Source: an uncultured Johnsonella sp.
GTDB lineage: Bacteria > Bacillota > Clostridia > Lachnospirales > Lachnospiraceae
NCBI GenBank assembly: GCA_937927235.1
Contig: CALBCM010000033.1
Coordinates: forward strand, 1-45,100
DNA length: 45,100 bases
Direction of reading: 5' to 3'
Made by a program: the position numbers and the translations under genes. The notes below the pieces were generated by a model, which saw only the letters and a program-made list of their open reading frames with translations, did no database searches and had not been told where the DNA came from. This document shows, piece after piece, positions 41,017 through 45,100 of this stretch; the first letter of the stretch is position 1, and each line of letters starts with the position of its first letter.

Positions 41017-41075
41017 ACGCAGGTCAGATTAAAAGCTGACCTGCTAATTATAATATATAAATGCTCAAATTTCCA
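41017..41075 (-). promoter_or_regulatory. tRNA-Ser promoter and 9-pair hairpin
   Basis: TGGAAA (41070-41075) and TATAAT (41047-41052) are 17 bases apart on the minus strand, just after the amidase stop. GCAGGTCAG/CTGACCTGC (about 41017-41042) lies between promoter and tRNA; it has no T-run, so it may be a processing signal in the tRNA precursor. Confidence 0.5.
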
Positions 41076-41109
41076 TAGCTAAAATTTAATAAATCATAAA
41101 ATACTTAGA

Positions 41110-42402
41110 TCACTTGCCGAAGTAAATTCCTACTCCGTCAGCCAGTCCTTTGGCAAGTCCGTTTATAGTGGCATCAGAGTGGTCGCTTGCCTTATCTCCA
41201 AGCTCTATATCTATTGAAGCAATAGTTGAATAAGAGGTCTGAGTTAAATCCATCGGAAGTCTTCCATTGTCAAAAATCTTAACTCCTGCATTCTTAAGCC
41301 CCTGTACAAGACTTTTGCCAAGTGCCTCATGTTTTTCCCAGGTTGAGGCGACAGGCTCCATATTTCTGTATGAAGCAACCTCAGGAACTCCCATATAAAA
41401 AGCTCCCTTATTGCTTGCAGTTGAATCCCAGTGCAGTGCTATGTGGCAGCTCGCAGTATTGTTTGCAATTACAGTCCTTGCTATATTGTCAAGCTGCACA
41501 TCATCGCTCTCTCTTATCATCAGAACATCATAGCCTCTTGAAAGCAGCTCCGTTTTTAATGCCTTTGCCATTTTAAGGGTTACCGAAGCCTCTGAGGTGC
41601 CATCCTGAAAAGTCATTCCCGAAGATACCGCTACCGCAGTAGTTGCACCCTGAGCAGTAGTGCCTCCCGTCACCTTGGGAGTGCCGTCCGGATGACATAA
41701 GGTTTTTACTGAAGAACCTCCCTTAGTTCCGTGACCTGCATTTACGCAGACGGTTATGTCCTTCCTGTTGCCTTCAGCCTTGTATAAAGTGGCATAGCCT
41801 GAGTTTATCTTTGAATTGCCTGCATACCTCCACTCTGGATTAAGCTTAATCTGTGCTCCCGAAGCAAGCTGTGAGACAGAGTTGCCGCCAGCTGCTGTTG
41901 AAGCTTCCGCCGCCTGAGTCGCCGGTGCCTCCAAAGTAAGAAATCTAGTTGAGATAAAGACTGTCTTTCCCTCAACTACTATCCTGCTCCATTCCTCATT
42001 TTTACCCGTCCTTTGCACCTTGGTGCCCTTATTAAGCTTTTTTAATACCTCAGAGGAGGTACTGGGCTCTTTTCTTATATTGACGGAATCGGCGGTTACA
42101 TAAGCTGTTTCGTCCGTATCGGCAAAGCTCTGGACTGCTTCTTTTTTCTTGACACTCATTGAAGTCACCTTAGGCACATTATTATCTGCACTGTTTGTAT
42201 CGTCTGTATTCAGCACTAAGGTGTCCTTGGTTTCAAATTCCTTCTCCCGACTGTCCTTTGCCTGTGCCTCTGTAGTCTGCGATTCAACAGTCTGTGCGGA
42301 TAATTCTTTATGATTGGTGCAGGCAGTCATACTTAAGCCTGTCAGAGTAAGCAATGAAGCCGCCATTATACAATTAATTTTATTATTTAATAATTTTCTC
42401 AT
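41110..42402 (-). CDS. N-acetylmuramoyl-L-alanine amidase, SH3b-domain lipoprotein
   Basis: This predicted cell-surface enzyme cuts the bond between muramic acid and the peptide stem. The 430-residue product has a lipoprotein signal ending MTAC (C28), a Thr/Glu-rich linker, an SH3b domain (about 98-155: AYVTADSVNIRKEPSTSSEVL), and a C-terminal zinc amidase of the Amidase_3 type. Its zinc and catalytic residues are in VNAGHGTKGG, the ESDD region, CHIALHWDS and IDIELGD. The ATG is preceded by AAGGA. It lies 104 bases after mnmA, in which I see no clear promoter. Confidence 0.88.
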   Translation of the reverse strand: MRKLLNNKINCIMAASLLTLTGLSMTACTNHKELSAQTVESQTTEAQAKDSREKEFETKDTLVLNTDDTNSADNNVPKVTSMSVKKKEAVQSFADTDETAYVTADSVNIRKEPSTSSEVLKKLNKGTKVQRTGKNEEWSRIVVEGKTVFISTRFLTLEAPATQAAEASTAAGGNSVSQLASGAQIKLNPEWRYAGNSKINSGYATLYKAEGNRKDITVCVNAGHGTKGGSSVKTLCHPDGTPKVTGGTTAQGATTAVAVSSGMTFQDGTSEASVTLKMAKALKTELLSRGYDVLMIRESDDVQLDNIARTVIANNTASCHIALHWDSTASNKGAFYMGVPEVASYRNMEPVASTWEKHEALGKSLVQGLKNAGVKIFDNGRLPMDLTQTSYSTIASIDIELGDKASDHSDATINGLAKGLADGVGIYFGK

Positions 42403-42506
42403 TCCGTTTTCCTTTCTATATATAATATAATTTCTTGTTTAAAATATGCTTTGTTATTTTTATCAATATTTTTTATTTTTAATCTGAAATATCCTGCTCT
42501 GCTTTG

Positions 42507-43604
42507 TTATTTTCCCACGCCTGTAATTGATGCACCGCCTATAACATATCCTTCCTCGTCGTAAAATACCACTGCCTGTCCGGGAGTCGCCGCACGTACC
42601 GGCTTATCAAAGCAGACCTTGATTCCCTCTTCGCCGCAGCTTTTTACAGTACAGTATTCCCCCTTATGAGAATACCTTATCTTTGCTCTTGCTCTCAGCG
42701 TTTCGCCGGCTCCAATCCCTCCGATGCTCATCCAGTTCATCTTATTGGCGGTAAGCCTGTCCGAATAAACCTCTTCATCGCTTCCAAGTACAATCTCATT
42801 TGATTTTGCCCTAATTTCTTTTACAAATATCGGATAGCCAAGTGCTATCCCAAGTCCCTTTCTCTGACCTACAGTATAGTGACTTATGCCTTTATGCCTC
42901 CCAAGGATTTCTCCGGATACATTAATAAAGTTTCCTGCTTCAGGCTTTATCCCTGTAGTTTCTTCTATAAAGCCTGCATAATCCTTATCAGGCACAAAGC
43001 ATATCTCCTGACTGTCAGGCTTATTGGCTACTTTGAGATTAATCCGCTTTGCAATCTCTCTGATTTCTTCTTTTTCATACTCTCCTACAGGCATCAGCGT
43101 CCTCGCAAGCTGCTCCTGAGTCAGGCTGTAAAGTGCATAAGTCTGGTCTTTGGAAGCACTTTTTGAGATTTTCAGCGCATATCTGCCGTTTGGGAGCAAG
43201 TCAATCTTCGCATAATGCCCGGTAGCTATATAGTCACAGCCTATCTTCAGGCTTTTATCAAGCAGGCTCTCCCACTTGACATACCTGTTGCAGGCTATGC
43301 AGGGGTTTGGAGTCCTCCCCCTCATATACTCCTCTATAAAATAATCTATAACCTTATCCTTAAATTTATTCTTAAAATTCATTACATAATAGGGTATACC
43401 AAGCTTATCCGCCACTCTCCTGGCATCAGCTACCGCTGAAAGCCCGCAGCATCCTGCATTTGCCTGCTTTCTGTCCTCATCCTCGTCCTGCCATATCTGC
43501 ATCGTGACGCCTATTACCTCATAGCCTTGCTCTTTAAGCAGATAAGCTGCCACCGAAGAATCGACTCCTCCCGACATACCTACTACAACTTTCTTTCTTT
43601 GCAT
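42507..43604 (-). CDS. mnmA: tRNA-specific 2-thiouridylase MnmA
   Basis: MnmA adds sulfur to U34 of Lys, Glu and Gln tRNAs, using sulfur from a cysteine desulfurase. The 365-residue product has the PP-loop SGGVDSS at residues 11-17, the catalytic cysteines C102 (PCIACN) and C202 (SQEICF), and the C-terminal tRNA-binding domain. The family length is normal. The only desulfurase near by is the broken remnant at the left end, so sulfur must come from elsewhere. It follows the DUF1189 gene by 18 bases. Confidence 0.95.
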   Translation of the reverse strand: MQRKKVVVGMSGGVDSSVAAYLLKEQGYEVIGVTMQIWQDEDEDRKQANAGCCGLSAVADARRVADKLGIPYYVMNFKNKFKDKVIDYFIEEYMRGRTPNPCIACNRYVKWESLLDKSLKIGCDYIATGHYAKIDLLPNGRYALKISKSASKDQTYALYSLTQEQLARTLMPVGEYEKEEIREIAKRINLKVANKPDSQEICFVPDKDYAGFIEETTGIKPEAGNFINVSGEILGRHKGISHYTVGQRKGLGIALGYPIFVKEIRAKSNEIVLGSDEEVYSDRLTANKMNWMSIGGIGAGETLRARAKIRYSHKGEYCTVKSCGEEGIKVCFDKPVRAATPGQAVVFYDEEGYVIGGASITGVGK

Positions 43605-43622
43605 ATAGTCTATATTACCAAT

Positions 43623-44981
43623 TTATTCCTCATCAGCATTATTAATATCCTCTTTATCCAGTGAAACCCCTCTGTCTGAATTTCCGAAGCTCCAGCCGTC
43701 ACTAGGCTTTAAATTCCCTCCGTTATCGCCGGCATTAAAATCAGGCTGCCTGTCTGAAGGCTCAGGTTTAAATTCTTCCCGGCTCCTGCCCGATTCCTTA
43801 TCGAAATAGCTTTGACCGTAGCCTAAGTGCCCGCTGCTTCCTACATAGGGTCCCCTGCCCTTATCAGTCTGCCAATAACCTGCAGCATCTACTCCTCTTT
43901 TACTTTCGTACTCATAATTATCTCTGCCAGCACTCCGACCGGACTGCGGAGGGCTGTAGCCCTTGCTGCTATAGCCATGCCCTGATTGTGAATGATTATA
44001 CCTGCTGTCATTATAATCGGAATTTTCATTCTTATTATACCATGATTCTTCAAAATCTTCTCTGGAATTTACAGAGTTTTTATAATTGTCAGGCTTATAA
44101 TAATCTTTTTCAGGAGGATTATAATATCTGTCCAGCTCATTATCATAGGGATATTTTTCATACTCATCCGGTACAGGAGCCAGACCCTTATTTTTAAAGT
44201 TCAGCACTGCCAAGGTAAAGAGCACGTAATGTGCAGCGATTCCTATCAGCATTAATCTGCTGTCGAAATTGTAGCCAAGTAATGCCACAATCAGCAGGAC
44301 ACTGATAATAAAAAACGGAGTTTTGGCATATACATCAAGCTTGAAGGTTTCAGAATAAGAAAGCCTTACTCCCAATACCCCTGAAATTATCATTCCGAGT
44401 ATGCTGTATATTGCTGAAGCGGCAAGTCCTAGCAGTATCCAGAATACAGTAATTACTGAAACTGCGACAATAATTCCAAGATATAAAAACGGAAGATTCT
44501 TTTTTAAATTGCCTACCAGCTCAGTCTTAGGAGTATCTCTGCCCAAATCTTCATTTTTATAGCTGACTATTCTGCCGTTGCCGGCATCCTTCATATAAAA
44601 TTTTTCTTTATCAATAATTAATACATTTTTATAGTTTTCAGCAGCAGCAGCAACCTCTTCTCCGGTTGAATTTTTAAAGCTGTCTTCAGTATTAACATAC
44701 ATAAAAACGCCTCCATTGCTCTCACTTTTAAAATCTATCTGCCCGAAAACCTTTAAAGCTCCGTTTTCTATCTTAAAATCAGGAGTTTCCTTTTCTATTA
44801 CATTTATAATTCCGCCGGTAATCACCTGAAATTTTACCAATATTATAGCGGCTGCCAAAATAAAGGTAACTAAGGTTAAAAGGTAGGTATAGATCAGTAC
44901 GCTGCCAACCCCTTTTCTTATAAACTTTCTGTATGAATTTAAATTATAAAATGAGCCTGTTACCTCTTTTAAAAACTTCAT
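43623..44981 (-). CDS. DUF1189-family membrane protein with a low-complexity tail
   Basis: The 452-residue product starts with a DUF1189-like membrane region: about five or six hydrophobic segments (residues 28-50 and 165-280), with an extracytoplasmic loop (about 50-160, DFKIENGALKVFGQIDF) between the first and the rest. After residue 285 comes a long Asn/Tyr/Ser/Gly/Asp-rich tail of about 165 residues, probably disordered. DUF1189 has no settled function. The tail is not part of the domain as I know it and may bind cell-surface partners or be filler. It begins the mnmA-amidase group; an extended -10 promoter lies upstream. Confidence 0.7.
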   Translation of the reverse strand: MKFLKEVTGSFYNLNSYRKFIRKGVGSVLIYTYLLTLVTFILAAAIILVKFQVITGGIINVIEKETPDFKIENGALKVFGQIDFKSESNGGVFMYVNTEDSFKNSTGEEVAAAAENYKNVLIIDKEKFYMKDAGNGRIVSYKNEDLGRDTPKTELVGNLKKNLPFLYLGIIVAVSVITVFWILLGLAASAIYSILGMIISGVLGVRLSYSETFKLDVYAKTPFFIISVLLIVALLGYNFDSRLMLIGIAAHYVLFTLAVLNFKNKGLAPVPDEYEKYPYDNELDRYYNPPEKDYYKPDNYKNSVNSREDFEESWYNKNENSDYNDSRYNHSQSGHGYSSKGYSPPQSGRSAGRDNYEYESKRGVDAAGYWQTDKGRGPYVGSSGHLGYGQSYFDKESGRSREEFKPEPSDRQPDFNAGDNGGNLKPSDGWSFGNSDRGVSLDKEDINNADEE

Positions 44982-45017
44982 AGCACATATCCCACACCTA
45001 TTTTTATTTAATTCATT

Positions 45018-45026
45018 ATTATATCA
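45018..45026 (-). promoter_or_regulatory. Extended -10 promoter upstream of the DUF1189 gene
   Basis: TGATATAAT on the minus strand lies about 40 bases before the start codon; a -35 element is not recognisable. It is the same extended -10 sequence as the one before fruK. Confidence 0.5.
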
Positions 45027-45035
45027 TATTTAAGT

Positions 45036-45100
45036 TTTGACACTTCCCATGCCTAAAGGTAGGGGATTCTTGCTACCTGCCACTACATAGTGGCTAACCA
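45036..45100 (-). mobile_element. Probable right end of an IS200/IS605-type (TnpB) element
   Basis: CCCATGCCTAAAGGTAGGGG at 45046-45064 with flanking TTGACAC is the kind of short imperfect hairpin seen at the right end of IS200/IS605 elements after tnpB. On the minus strand it reads from outside the window towards the DUF1189 promoter. The tnpB gene would lie beyond the right edge, so this cannot be confirmed here. If correct, this is also the 3' end of the element's omega-like RNA, and the bases just to its left (about 45020-45035) would be its guide. Confidence 0.5.

Overview
The window looks like chromosome of a low-GC anaerobic Firmicute, most probably Lachnospiraceae or a close Clostridia relative. 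The evidence is a zinc-type S14, a four-cysteine adenylate kinase, an unusually long L17, a KOW-domain protein between map and infA, and a MetA with Glu111. The taxon is an inference from gene content. Nearly every gene lies on the minus strand. Only an araC-type regulator and a cysteine desulfurase remnant are on the plus strand.

Left part (1-11.7 kb): a possible promoter and an imperfect inverted repeat run into a broken nifS-like remnant. Then come trkH and trkA (potassium uptake), metA (homoserine O-acyltransferase), ligA, an RluF-type pseudouridine synthase, a fructose operon (fruK-fruA, each end bounded by hairpins) and a lipoprotein gene. Middle (11.7-28.2 kb): one long S10-spc-alpha ribosomal protein cluster, from rpsJ to rplQ, with secY, adk, map, infA and rpoA. 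It starts at a good sigma-A-type promoter with a structured leader of about 230 nt and ends at a strong terminator. Several intergenic gaps inside it hold hairpins.

Right part (28.3-45.1 kb): a truncated cell-wall-binding protein abuts a six-repeat CRISPR array. The array is downstream of a complete type III-A effector operon (cas6-cas10-csm2-csm3-csm4-csm5). The repeat's minus-strand 3' end gives the type III tag ACGGAAAC, so crRNAs are read from the minus strand, in the same direction as the cas genes and from an apparent promoter in the leader. Cas10 keeps its HD and GGDD motifs and Csm3 keeps D32. No cas1/cas2 and no csm6-type effector are present. Beyond it lie a two-gene ABC exporter with a divergent AraC regulator, tRNA-Ser(CGA), a lipoprotein amidase, mnmA, a DUF1189 protein, and what looks like the right end of an IS200/IS605 (TnpB) element at the window edge.

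The most striking observation is in the array. Three of the five spacers contain a Shine-Dalgarno sequence correctly spaced from an ATG. In the inferred crRNA orientation they are antisense to it, so these guides would pair with mRNA translation-initiation regions.
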